Shown here: positions 1 to 10,000 of the stretch, in pieces
Position numbering within the stretch: position 1 is the stretch's first letter
How the letters are laid out: every line of letters starts with the position of its first letter
Translations under genes and position numbers: made by a program
Notes under the pieces: generated by a model
What the model saw: only the letters and a program-made list of their open reading frames with translations
What the model was told of the DNA's origin: nothing
Databases searched by the model: none
Assembly: GCA_030603365.1 (NCBI GenBank)
Contig: JAUVXV010000005.1
Span: 62,001-126,000 of the forward strand
Origin: Candidatus Heimdallarchaeota archaeon
Lineage (GTDB): Archaea; Asgardarchaeota; Heimdallarchaeia; Heimdallarchaeales; Heimdallarchaeaceae
Length of the DNA stretch: 64,000 nucleotides
Direction: 5' to 3'

Positions 1-717
1 GATAATGAGCCCTACGATATGAAAAATATAATCTGTACGATAGTTGATTCTGATAGTTTTATTGAACTACAAGAAGACTGGGCTAAGAATATGATAATTG
101 GTTTCTCAAGGATCAATGGTGATACTATTGGGATTATTGCTAACCAACCTATGTTTATTGGAGGTTCAATTGACGTTAATGCATCTGACAAAGCATCTAG
201 ATTTATTCGTTTCTGTGATTCCTTTAACCTACCAATTTTAACATTTGTTGATGTTCCCGGATTTTTACCTGGAGTAAAACAAGAATATGAAGGTTTAATC
301 AGACATGGTGCAAAATTGCTTTATGCCTATTCAGAAGCAACTGTTCCAAAAATTTCAATTATTATTCGAAAAGCATATGGTGGGGCTTACATAGTTATGA
401 GTTCCAAGCATTTAGGGACAGACTTTAACTTAGCATGGCCAACAGCTGAAATTGCAGTTATGGGATCCGAAGGTGCTTGTAAAGTGCTTTACAAGAACAA
501 ACTTAACGATGTAGAAAAACCAGAAGAGGTATTAGCAGAATTTGCTAAACAATTTAAAACAGAATTCGCAACACCTTATCAAGCAGCTGAATTGGGATAT
601 ATCGACAAAGTGATTTTTCCAGAAGAAACTAGGAAAGAGATAATTCTCACTCTAAACATTCTTCAAAATAAAAGGGAACAGACACCAAAAAGGAAACATG
701 GAGTGCCACCAGTTTAG
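1..717 (+). CDS. Acyl-CoA carboxylase carboxyltransferase subunit, 3' part (copy 1)
   Basis: The reading frame is open from base 1, so the gene begins upstream and only about 238 C-terminal residues are visible. It is the C-terminal crotonase-fold half of a PccB/AccB-type carboxyltransferase, which moves CO2 from carboxybiotin to an acyl-CoA. It shows DVPGFLPG, the RHGAKLL stretch and KAYGGAYIVMSSKHLG. It aligns end to end with the full copy at 2421-4034 at roughly 80% identity, including the ending KRKHG..PV, so the two are recent duplicates. The residue after GGAY is Ile. In the characterised Streptomyces enzymes, Ile here goes with acetyl/propionyl/butyryl-CoA use and Asp with propionyl-CoA preference. 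It is convergent with the biotin carboxylase at 728. Family call is firm; substrate is inference. Confidence 0.93.
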   Translation, partial: DNEPYDMKNIICTIVDSDSFIELQEDWAKNMIIGFSRINGDTIGIIANQPMFIGGSIDVNASDKASRFIRFCDSFNLPILTFVDVPGFLPGVKQEYEGLIRHGAKLLYAYSEATVPKISIIIRKAYGGAYIVMSSKHLGTDFNLAWPTAEIAVMGSEGACKVLYKNKLNDVEKPEEVLAEFAKQFKTEFATPYQAAELGYIDKVIFPEETRKEIILTLNILQNKREQTPKRKHGVPPV

Positions 718-727
718 CGAAAAATAA

Positions 728-2224
728 TTACCTTCGTTGTTGTTCAAGTCTACTTTGTTCTCTCCATTTACTCTTCTCTTTCTTAATTTTACTTAGTTTT
801 TGCTCTTTATTCTTTTGTTTTGAATTGTGTGCTGTCTTTGCTTTAAGCATGGCAATGAGCTTTAACTTCTGATACTGGTTCATTAACTGATTAATCTTAT
901 TTTCATTCAAGAAGTCACTAGTAATTTCTCTATTCAGGAATTCATGAGTCTGAATTATCGCTTTATGAAGATCTATGTTAGTTTTTATTCCTGAAATTGA
1001 CAATTCCTTTAATGCTATGAGAGATTTTTGTATAGTTTCTTCTCTATTTCTTCCTTTAACTATTAGTTTTCCAATTAGAGAATCATATTGGTTAGGAACT
1101 TGATAATTTGGATAGATAAACGTATCAAATCTAACATTATTATTCTCAGGGATACTTAGATTCGATATTCTACCCATCTGTGGATATAACCCTTTTAAAG
1201 GGTCCTCGGCATTGATTCTGAACTCAAAAGCATGCCCTTCAAATTTTATATCACTCTGATCAAACTGGAGTTCTTCATTGTTAGCAATTCTAAGTTGTTG
1301 AATAACAAGATCAATTCCCGTAATCATTTCAGTAATAGGGTGTTCAACTTGAATACGCGGGTTGATTTCATTGAAAAATAATTCATCATCCTTCCAGAGA
1401 AATTCAACAGTTCCAATATTGTTGTAAGATAGATTCTTTGCTAGCATACAAATTTTCTCTCCCAAATCATTTCTTTTTTCTGAGGATATAAATGAAGGAG
1501 CTTCTTCAATTATTTTTTGATGTGATCTTTGGATTGAACATTCTCTATCACCTAATTGAACAATTGCACCATGATTATCTGACATAAATTGCATCTCAAT
1601 ATGCCTGGGTTCTCGAATGTAGCTCTCTAGGAAAACTGCATTATTTCCAAAGTATTTCTTAGCAATAGATTGACATCCTGTTAAACTTTTTTCTAAATCT
1701 TCTGGTCTTTCAACAATTTCGATTCCAATCCCTCCACCCCCAAAAACTGCTTTAATTATTATTGGATAACCAAGAATTTCAGCTAATTTCTCAGCTTCAG
1801 AAACAGATTCAATTATATTAGATGAGCCTGGAATAACTTGAATACCAACATCTTCAGCCATTTTTTTAGCTTCAAGTTTGTTCCCTATTTTATACAACAC
1901 TGAAGAAGTAGGACCTATGAAAATCATTCCTTGTTTTTCAACTTCCTTTGCAAAATTTGCATTTTCGCTAAGAAAACCATAACCAGGATGAATTCCGTTA
2001 GCCTTGGACTTTAATGCAAAGCTAATGATTTTATCTATATTCAAATACGTTTCTTGAACAGAACCATTTCCCAAACAAAATGCTTCATCAGCCATCTTTA
2101 CATGAAGTGATGAAGAATCAATCTCTGAATAGATTGCGACAGTTTTTATTTTCAAAAGCCGGCATGCTCTTATTACCCTTACAGCTATTTCTCCACGGTT
2201 GGCTATAAGGATTTTATTAAGCAT
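728..2224 (-). CDS. Biotin carboxylase subunit of acyl-CoA carboxylase (copy 1)
   Basis: This ATP-grasp enzyme carboxylates the biotin of a carrier protein using ATP and bicarbonate. It starts LNKILIANRGEIAVRVIRACR and has the HPGYGFLSE loop, the ATP-binding Gly-rich loop near residue 162 and the catalytic NPRIQVEHPITEM segment. The C-terminal tail is basic (KWREQSRLEQQRR). It has no biotinyl domain, as usual for archaeal split carboxylases. I place the start at the ATG at 2224: the frame can be extended to a GTG at 2239, but the ATG matches the paralogue at 15382-16884 and lies 24 bp after the same TATA octamer. The Gly-rich loop reads GGGGIGIE where the paralogue has the canonical GGGGRGME, so this copy may have altered kinetics. 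It is divergent from the carboxyltransferase at 2421. Confidence 0.93.
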   Translation of the reverse strand: MLNKILIANRGEIAVRVIRACRLLKIKTVAIYSEIDSSSLHVKMADEAFCLGNGSVQETYLNIDKIISFALKSKANGIHPGYGFLSENANFAKEVEKQGMIFIGPTSSVLYKIGNKLEAKKMAEDVGIQVIPGSSNIIESVSEAEKLAEILGYPIIIKAVFGGGGIGIEIVERPEDLEKSLTGCQSIAKKYFGNNAVFLESYIREPRHIEMQFMSDNHGAIVQLGDRECSIQRSHQKIIEEAPSFISSEKRNDLGEKICMLAKNLSYNNIGTVEFLWKDDELFFNEINPRIQVEHPITEMITGIDLVIQQLRIANNEELQFDQSDIKFEGHAFEFRINAEDPLKGLYPQMGRISNLSIPENNNVRFDTFIYPNYQVPNQYDSLIGKLIVKGRNREETIQKSLIALKELSISGIKTNIDLHKAIIQTHEFLNREITSDFLNENKINQLMNQYQKLKLIAMLKAKTAHNSKQKNKEQKLSKIKKEKSKWREQSRLEQQRR

Positions 2225-2247
2225 TTGAAAATATTTCACTTGATATT

Positions 2248-2255
2248 TATTTAAA
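2248..2255 (-). promoter_or_regulatory. TATA box of biotin carboxylase copy 1
   Basis: TTTAAATA on the minus strand lies 24 bp before the ATG at 2224. The same octamer, with the same neighbouring bases and identical spacing, precedes the second biotin carboxylase (16908-16915). This geometry puts the transcription start at or next to the ATG, so the mRNA is probably leaderless. Confidence 0.65.
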
Positions 2256-2319
2256 GTCTTTTAATTCATGATATGATTTATGATGTTAAGATTAAATTGA
2301 TTTTATTATGAAAAAACAT

Positions 2320-2340
2320 TTTCTATATTACATATAGAAA
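2320..2340. promoter_or_regulatory. Perfect palindrome, candidate operator between biotin carboxylase and carboxyltransferase
   Basis: TTTCTATAT, three bases, then ATATAGAAA form a perfect 9-bp inverted repeat. It sits in the 196-bp divergent region between the biotin carboxylase (start 2224) and the carboxyltransferase/synthase transcription unit (start 2421). It is upstream of both TATA-like elements, so a dimeric regulator bound here could control both directions. No regulator gene for it is evident in the window. The AT-rich background makes chance occurrence possible. Confidence 0.4.
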
Positions 2341-2420
2341 GTACCAGAACGCATCTTATTATGGTTGGATATAAAGCTTATTTCGTTTTATGTACAAAGA
2401 ATTTTTAATCATGAAAAGAG

Positions 2421-4034
2421 ATGTCGTTTTTATTCGACTTAAATGATACTAGTTTAATGTATCAGAAACCTAAGAATTTAACTGAGATTCAAGAAAACAA
2501 TAAGTATACTACTCTACATGATAAGAGAAAAAAGAGTAGAGAAGGAGGAGGGGAAAAAAGGATTGAGAATCAACATCAGAAAGGAAAATTAACTGCCCGT
2601 GAAAGGATTGAACTTTTAGTTGATGAAAATTCTTTCAATGAGATTGATGCTTTTGTTACACATCAATCTACTAAATTTAACATGTCAAATAATCGACCTT
2701 TTGGAGATGGTGTTGTTACAGGTCATGCAAAAATCTCAGGTAGGACTGTCTATATTTATAGTCAAGATTTCACAATTTTTGGAGGAAGTTTGGGGAGAGC
2801 TCAAGCAACTAAAATTTGTAAAATAATGGATTTAGCAGTAAAAACAGGAAATCCAATAATAAGCTTACTTGATTCAGGTGGAGCTAGAATACAGGAAGGG
2901 GTTGCTTCTCTAGCGGGATACGGAGATATTTTCTATAGAAATACCCTAGCTTCTGGAGTAATTCCTCAAATTTCTGTTATACTTGGACCATGTGCTGGGG
3001 GAGCAGTTTACTCTCCAGCTTTAACAGATTTTGTTTTGATGAATAAAGAAAATTCCTTCATGTTTGTTACTGGTCCAGAAGTTGTAAAGGCCGTTACAGG
3101 AGAGGAGATCTCATTCTATGAATTGGGAGGAAGTGAAGTTCATAGTAATAAAACAGGATTATGTCATTTAGTTGGAGAAACCGAAGAAGAGACTTTAGAT
3201 CTTGTAAGGAAGCTATTTTCCTATCTGCCTTCTAACAATTTAAATGATGCTCCATTAGAAGCCAATTTACCAGAAGTAAATAATCAAAAAATTCTCAGAG
3301 ACCTGATCCCAGAAGAAGACAATGAACCTTATGATATGAAGGGTATTATTGGTGTTATCTTTGATTCTGATAGTTTTCTAGAATTGCAGGAAGATTGGGC
3401 AAAGAACATGGTAATTGGTTTCTCAAGGATAAATGGAAACACAGTTGGAATCATCGCAAATCAACCATTATTCTTGGGAGGAGCAATTGATTTTAACGCT
3501 GCAGACAAAGCATCCAGATTTATACGATTTTGTGATTCCTTTAACATACCAATATTGACTTTTGTTGATGTGCCTGGTTTCCTTCCAGGTATTAAACAAG
3601 AACATGAAGGAATTATCAGACACGGAGCAAAGCTTCTGTTTGCATATTCTGAAGCTACTGTTCCCAAAATCTCTGTTATAGTACGCAAAGCATATGGAGG
3701 GGCTTATATTGTGATGAGTTCCAAACATTTAGGAAATGATATTAATTTAGCTTGGCCAACAGCTGAAATAGCAGTTATGGGATCTGAGGGAGCATGCAGA
3801 ATACTCTATAGAGGTAAATTGAAAGAAGCTGAAAATCCAGATCAAGTTTTAGATGAATTTACCAACCAATTCAAAGAAGAATTTGCTAATCCATATCAAG
3901 CAGCTGAATTGGGTTACGTTGACAAAGTTGTTTTTCCAGAAGAGACTAGAAATGAAATTATCGTTTCTCTTAGTATTTTGAGAAATAAAAGAGAGCAAGC
4001 ACCAAAGAGGAAACATGGAATTTTTCCAGTTTAA
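2421..4034 (+). CDS. Acyl-CoA carboxylase carboxyltransferase subunit (copy 2, complete)
   Basis: This is a full-length 537-residue PccB/AccB-type carboxyltransferase with two crotonase-fold halves. The N-terminal half has LDSGGARIQEGV and GPCAGGAVYSPALTDF. The C-terminal half has DVPGFLPG and KAYGGAYIVMSSKHLG. The specificity position after GGAY is Ile430, as in enzymes that accept acetyl-CoA and propionyl-CoA, so malonyl-CoA supply to the adjacent synthase is plausible (inference). The stop codon is followed after 10 bp by the synthase ATG, so the two are probably one operon. It diverges from the biotin carboxylase at 2224. A duplicate lies at 1-717. Confidence 0.95.
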   Translation: MSFLFDLNDTSLMYQKPKNLTEIQENNKYTTLHDKRKKSREGGGEKRIENQHQKGKLTARERIELLVDENSFNEIDAFVTHQSTKFNMSNNRPFGDGVVTGHAKISGRTVYIYSQDFTIFGGSLGRAQATKICKIMDLAVKTGNPIISLLDSGGARIQEGVASLAGYGDIFYRNTLASGVIPQISVILGPCAGGAVYSPALTDFVLMNKENSFMFVTGPEVVKAVTGEEISFYELGGSEVHSNKTGLCHLVGETEEETLDLVRKLFSYLPSNNLNDAPLEANLPEVNNQKILRDLIPEEDNEPYDMKGIIGVIFDSDSFLELQEDWAKNMVIGFSRINGNTVGIIANQPLFLGGAIDFNAADKASRFIRFCDSFNIPILTFVDVPGFLPGIKQEHEGIIRHGAKLLFAYSEATVPKISVIVRKAYGGAYIVMSSKHLGNDINLAWPTAEIAVMGSEGACRILYRGKLKEAENPDQVLDEFTNQFKEEFANPYQAAELGYVDKVVFPEETRNEIIVSLSILRNKREQAPKRKHGIFPV

Positions 4035-4040
4035 GGTGAT
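4033..4040 (+). promoter_or_regulatory. Shine-Dalgarno site that fixes the megasynthase start
   Basis: AAGGTGAT overlaps the stop codon of the carboxyltransferase and lies 4 bases before the ATG at 4045. It is a strong anti-16S match. The frame also contains an ATG at 4015, but that lies inside the upstream gene and has no such site, so 4045 is the better start. Similar GGTGA-type sites precede several other internal or secreted genes in the window. Confidence 0.7.
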
Positions 4041-4044
4041 TTTA

Positions 4045-7000
4045 ATGAAAACAAAAAGACAAATCGAAAAAGAGTTAATACCAAATAAAATCATTTGGGG
4101 ATTTTCTCCAAAAGGTATAAGCAATCCACAATTATCTATAGAACTCTCTCTTAAGGGAGGCGTAGGACTTATAGATCTTGAAGGATTTGATGACCACTCA
4201 CTCACTAGTATCATAACTGATTGTAGTACTAAAATTCCAGAAGATAACCTCTGGGGAGTAAGAATCTCTGAAGCTTCTCACATAGAAGTTTTGAATAAAT
4301 TTGACTTCATTCCACTACTTATCTTACCGGATAAAGTAAATGAAGAGTTGTTAATCGGACTAACTTGCAATTATACCTGGATAGTAGCTGAAGTAAATAG
4401 CCTCTCTGAAGCTCAATCAAAAACTGATTGGGCTGACTTCTTTCTTGTAAAAGGATTTGAAGCAGGTGGAAAGATAGGAGAAACATCTTCCTTTATTCTA
4501 ATACAAGAATTCACTGAAGCTGGCTTTCCCTTCATTATTCAAGGTGGATTTGGAGTTTACAACATTATTAGCGCATTAATTGGAGGTGCATTAGGAGTTG
4601 TACTTGAAGAACAATTGTCTCTACTTCCAGAATGTCCTCTTACTAAAGAAACAAAAGATTATCTTTCATCTCTTGATGAAAATGATACCTATATTGTTGG
4701 AGAAAGTTTTGAATTAAAGTATAGACTAGCTGGAAAAATAGCAAATAAATGGATAAGAGATTTCAAAAAATTTGAAAAAAGCTTGACACGTGAAAGCGTT
4801 CAGGAATTATCACACAAAATAGATAAAATCTCAAAGAATTCGTTGTTCTTGTCGGATCCTGAAATTAAAAATTCTTTTCTTCCTCTTGGAGTAGGCTTGA
4901 GATTTGCTTCATTCATATTAGAAAAATTTGGAGACTTGTCTTCTTTTCTAAAAGGAATTGAGAACATAATTAACAGTCAAATGAGTAATCTTTCAGAACA
5001 TTGGCCATTTGCTGAGGATAGTGATTTTGCAAAGAGTCTTGGAATTAAATTACCCATAATTCAAGGACCTATGGCAAATATTACTGATAATGCTAAGTTT
5101 GCATCTAAGGTTTCGGAAGAAGGAGCTTTGCCTGTTCTAGCTTTTGGAGGATTATTAAAAGAAGAAACAGAAGAACTTTATCTAGAGTTTAATTCAAAGT
5201 TTCCAGTAGATGCTCCTTATGCAGGTGGAATTATAGGATTAGAAGTAATGAAAGAGAGACGAGAAGCTCATATTTCCTTGATAAAGAAAAACAACACACC
5301 TTATTGTCTTTTAGCTGCAGGCTCTATTCAACTAGCATCTAGAATCCAAAAAGAAGGTACTAAAGTCATTCTTCATACTCCTGCATTAGCACTTTTCAAA
5401 GAAGCGCATCAAAATGGAATTGAACATCTTATTTTAGAAGGAAGTGAATGTGGGGGACATATTGGCACTCTGACATCATTAACTCTCTGGGAGACGATTA
5501 TTCAGTTTATAGAGAAAGAGAAAACCAATCTTAAACAAAAGATAAATGTGATTTTTGCTGGAGGAATTAGTGATGCGAAAAGTTCTGCTATGCTAGCAGG
5601 AATGATAGCTTGTCATTCAGAGTACATTTCTCCAGGAATACAAATGGGAACAGCTTATTTGTTCACTGAAGAAATTGTTAAGAGTCGAGCTTTAACATCA
5701 CAATATCAAGAACATCTTCTTAATTCTTCTAATACAAAAGTGATAGGATCAACAGTAAATACTCGAGCTAGAGTAATTCCTTCAGATTTTGTAGAATCTA
5801 CATTAGAAGTAGAACTTGAGAGAATTAGTTCAGGATTATCGATACAAGATAGAAAGAAATTATATGAAAAAGATAACTTGGGAGCTCTACGAATTGCAGC
5901 AAAAGCTGAAGTGTGGAATGATAAACACATACCTGGTGGTGATACAACTCAGTTTGTAGCTGCTAGCAAAAAGATTCAGGATAGCAAAGGATGTTACATG
6001 GCTGGAGAACTTATTAGCTTGAAAAGAAACATATTGCGAATTAAAGATCTTCATACTGATGTTGTAAATTCAAGTAGAACATACGTTAAACATCAAATTA
6101 CAGCAATAGAAAAAATGCTCCCTCACGATACTATAAAAGAAGAATCTCACTCTGATACTATATCTTTACCAATTGAAAATAGAGTAGCAATAGTTGGGAT
6201 GGGCTGTATTTTTCCAGATGCTTTGAACATCAATCAATTTTGGTCAAATGTAACTGATAAGAAATATTCGATAACAGAAATTCCTGAATCAAGATGGAGT
6301 ACTGAATTATATTTCAACGAGGATAAAACAGCTCCAAATAAATCCTATTCCAAAATTGGTTCTTTTATAACAGATTATGAATTTGCTTCTATCAAGTATC
6401 GAATACCACCTAAAATCGCTGAGAGGATGGATGAAGTTCAAAAATGGGCTATAGATGCCGCAAAACAAGCTCTAGACGATGCTGGAATTCCTACCGATGG
6501 AAAATCAAGATTGCCTGTTTCTGTAATAGTAGGGAATTCATTAGGAGGAGAGAATCAACGAACTACAAACAAAGGACTTTTTGTTCCTGAATTTCTAAAA
6601 GAAATGAAGAAAAACGAAGTATTTCAAGAGCTTTCAAAAGAAAAACAGAAAGTTATGATAAAACAACTTGAAGTATTCTATACTGAAAAATATCCTCCAG
6701 TAACAGAAGATTCTATGCCAGGTGAATTATCTAATGTGATTTCTGGAAGAATTGCAAATGTTTTCAATTTAACTGGAAAATCTATGACAACGGATGCAGC
6801 TTGTGCTTCTAGTATAGCAGCAATTGATACTGCTGTTAATTCTCTCCTTTCAAGAGAATTTGATGTTGCTCTTTCAGGTGGAGCAGATAGATCAATGGAT
6901 ATTTCCACCTATATTAAATTCTCTAAAATAGGTGCATTATCTGCAACAGGAACAAGACCTTTTGACGAAAAAGCAGATGGTTTCGTTATGGGAGAAGGAG

Positions 7001-10000
7001 CAGGTTTTGTTGTTCTTAAACGTCTAGAAGATGCAATTAAAGATGGAAATAAAATTTATGCTGTTATTGCTTCAATCGGATCTTCTTCTGATGGTAAAGG
7101 TAAAGCAATTACCGCTCCCAACCCAGAAGGACAAAAACAAGCTATTCAAATGGCTATGAGAAAGGCACATATTAATACAAATGAGGTCGATTATATCGAA
7201 GCTCATGGGACTTCTACTATTGTCGGTGATGCTGTTGAATTAAAAGTTTTGGAAGAAGTTTTTGAAAACCGTAAAAGAGAACAGAAAATTGCTGTAAGCT
7301 CTATAAAAAGCCAAATTGGACATCTTAAGAGTGCGGCTGGAATAGCTTCAATAATCAAAACATCTTTGTCTCTTCATCACAAAATTCTTCCTCCTTCAGT
7401 TAATGTGGAAAAACTGAATCCAAAAATAAATTGGAAAGAATCTCGATTGAAAGTAATCACCGAAACAGAGGATTGGAATCTTTCCAATAACGAAGTAGGT
7501 AGAGCTGGAGTATCTGCATTTGGTTTTGGCGGAACCAATTATCATGCGATTTTAGAAGAATTCAATCCTGAAAAAATCCTTTATGAAGAGAAACCCAAAC
7601 ATATTTCTTCAGTTCTACAAGAGGATGATACTGTTCAAGAACAAATTTCTCTTCAAAGTATTCTTCCTAAGCTTTGTTACATGTTTACTGGTCAAGGTAG
7701 CCAATATCTAGGCATGGCTAAACAACTCTATGAGAATTCTGATATAGTAAAGAGATTTTTCGAAAAAGCTGAAAAAATTTGGTACAATTACTATACTTAT
7801 AGCTTCAAGGAAATTGTATTTGGTTCAGAAAAATTGTCAGTAGAATCAAATAAGAAGAGATTAACCGATACAAAGTTTACTCAACCTACCATCTTTGTTG
7901 TAGATGTAGCAATAGCTAATCTCTTAGCAGAAGAGGGGATTGAACCGGACATTGTTGCAGGACACAGTTTGGGAGAATATGCTGCTTTGGTTATTGCTGG
8001 AGTTCTATCTTTTGAGGATGGATTAAGGGCAGTTATTGAACGGGGGAGATCTATGAGCAGAGCTGGGAATTCAGTTCCTGGTGCTATGGTAGCAATTCTT
8101 GCTCCTATAGATAAAGTAACAGAGATTGTCAAGGAAGTAAAAAATAACTATGTTACTGTAGCCAATTACAACTCTAAAAATCAAACTGTAGTATCTGGAG
8201 AAATAGAAGGTATTGAGCAGATCTTAGAAATCTCAAAGAAGAAGGGAATTACAGCAAAGAGACTGAATGTATCTACTGCATTCCATTCAAAGATTGTAAA
8301 ATCAGTTGAGGAAGAGATGGAAAAGGTTCTTGCAAGAATAGAATTCAAAAATCCACGAATACCTGTATATAGCAATGCTACTGGAAAAGCATACCCTTCA
8401 GAGCCAGAACAGATGAGAAATCTACTAGTTGAACAGGTCAGCTCTTCTGTTTTATGGGTAGATGAAATTCAGAATATTTACAATGCTGGTGCTAGATATT
8501 ATGTTGAGATAGGTCCAAAGAAAGCCTTATTCCATTTTGCTAAGGATATCTTAAAGGAGAAAACTGACATTTCAACTTTCATTACACTATTACCTAAAGA
8601 AGATGAGATTGATACAATTCAATCAACCTTGAATCAACTTAGTCAATTTGTTGGTTTTGTTTCATCTTCAGATTCTAGTACCCAAACCAAGGAAACAAGC
8701 TTAAATATAGCAACTAAATCTATAGATAGAATAGTTCTATCATCGGATAATGATTTTCAAAATTTTGTGAAAAATAATAGCAAGTATCTTGAGAATATCT
8801 TGAAAGCAGGGCACGAACTTTATTCAACATATTTAGGAGAAGAAAGAAAATCAGAAAAGTCTCATTCACACTTCGGGATTGACCATCACTTGATTGGTGT
8901 GACAGGAGTAGGAATTGGTCTTCCAGGTAAACAGAGGAATGTTTTCGATGATGAAAATATCGATTCAATCTTAGCTGGGGAGAATTTCATTGATTCTATC
9001 GCTCAGGAAATTAAACAAGACATTCTAGATAAGAATATCAACCGCTTAGTTAAATCTCCTGATGGATCAGCTTCCTTCGAGGAAATAGATGATCTAACTA
9101 AGGTAATTAGCCTAGCAGGACAGATAGGTAAATTTGATCCAGTTGGAGATTTTGGAATAAACGAAAAGTTTCTGAATTCTCTTGACATAACCTTCCAGTT
9201 AGCTATTTGTGCAGGATTAGATGCTTTGACTGATGCAGGAATACCTTTAGTCAAATCTTCATTTACGACTTCAACAGGAAAAGTACTGGAAGGTGAATGG
9301 GCTTTACCTGAATCTCTTCAAGAAGAGACAGGGATAATATTTGCTTCAGCATTTCCAGGTTATGATAATCTAATTAAAGAAATTCAAGAACATAAAAACC
9401 AAGGTGATGATAGGAAATTTAGCAGAAACTTTCTGTTTAAGATTCTTTCATTGGGACATGCTCAATTTGCTCAACTCATCAAAGCAAAAGGACCAAATAC
9501 CCAAATTAATGCTGCATGTGCATCTACTACTCAAGCAATAGGAATCGCGGAGGATTGGATACGTACAGGACGTTGTAATCGAGTAATAGTAATTGCAGCT
9601 GATGATGCCTCAAGTGAAAATCTTCTGCCTTGGATAGGTTCAGGATTTTTAGTTGCAGGAGGTGTTACAACTCAAGATAAAGTCGAAAATGCTGCATTAC
9701 CATTTGGTAAAGATAGACACGGATTAATCATAGGTTCAGCTGCAGCTTCTCTAGTACTTGAGAGTGAAGAAGCATATAATAAAAGAGGAGTAAAACCAAT
9801 AGTAGATCTAATTGGTTCTACTTTTGTAAACAGTGGATTTCATGGTTCAAGGTTGGATGTTCAACATATCTCTCATGTTTTCCAATCTTTTGTTGAGAAG
9901 ATAGAAAAGCAATATAACATTTCAAGAAAAGAGCTAGCAGAAGATGGAATGTTTGTTTCTCATGAAACTTATACTCCTGCTAGAGGAGGAAGTGCAGAAT

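Noticed and set aside
4015..4044. Upstream ATG at 4015 as start of the megasynthase
   Set aside because: It lies inside the carboxyltransferase gene, without a ribosome-binding site, whereas AAGGTGAT sits just before the ATG at 4045.
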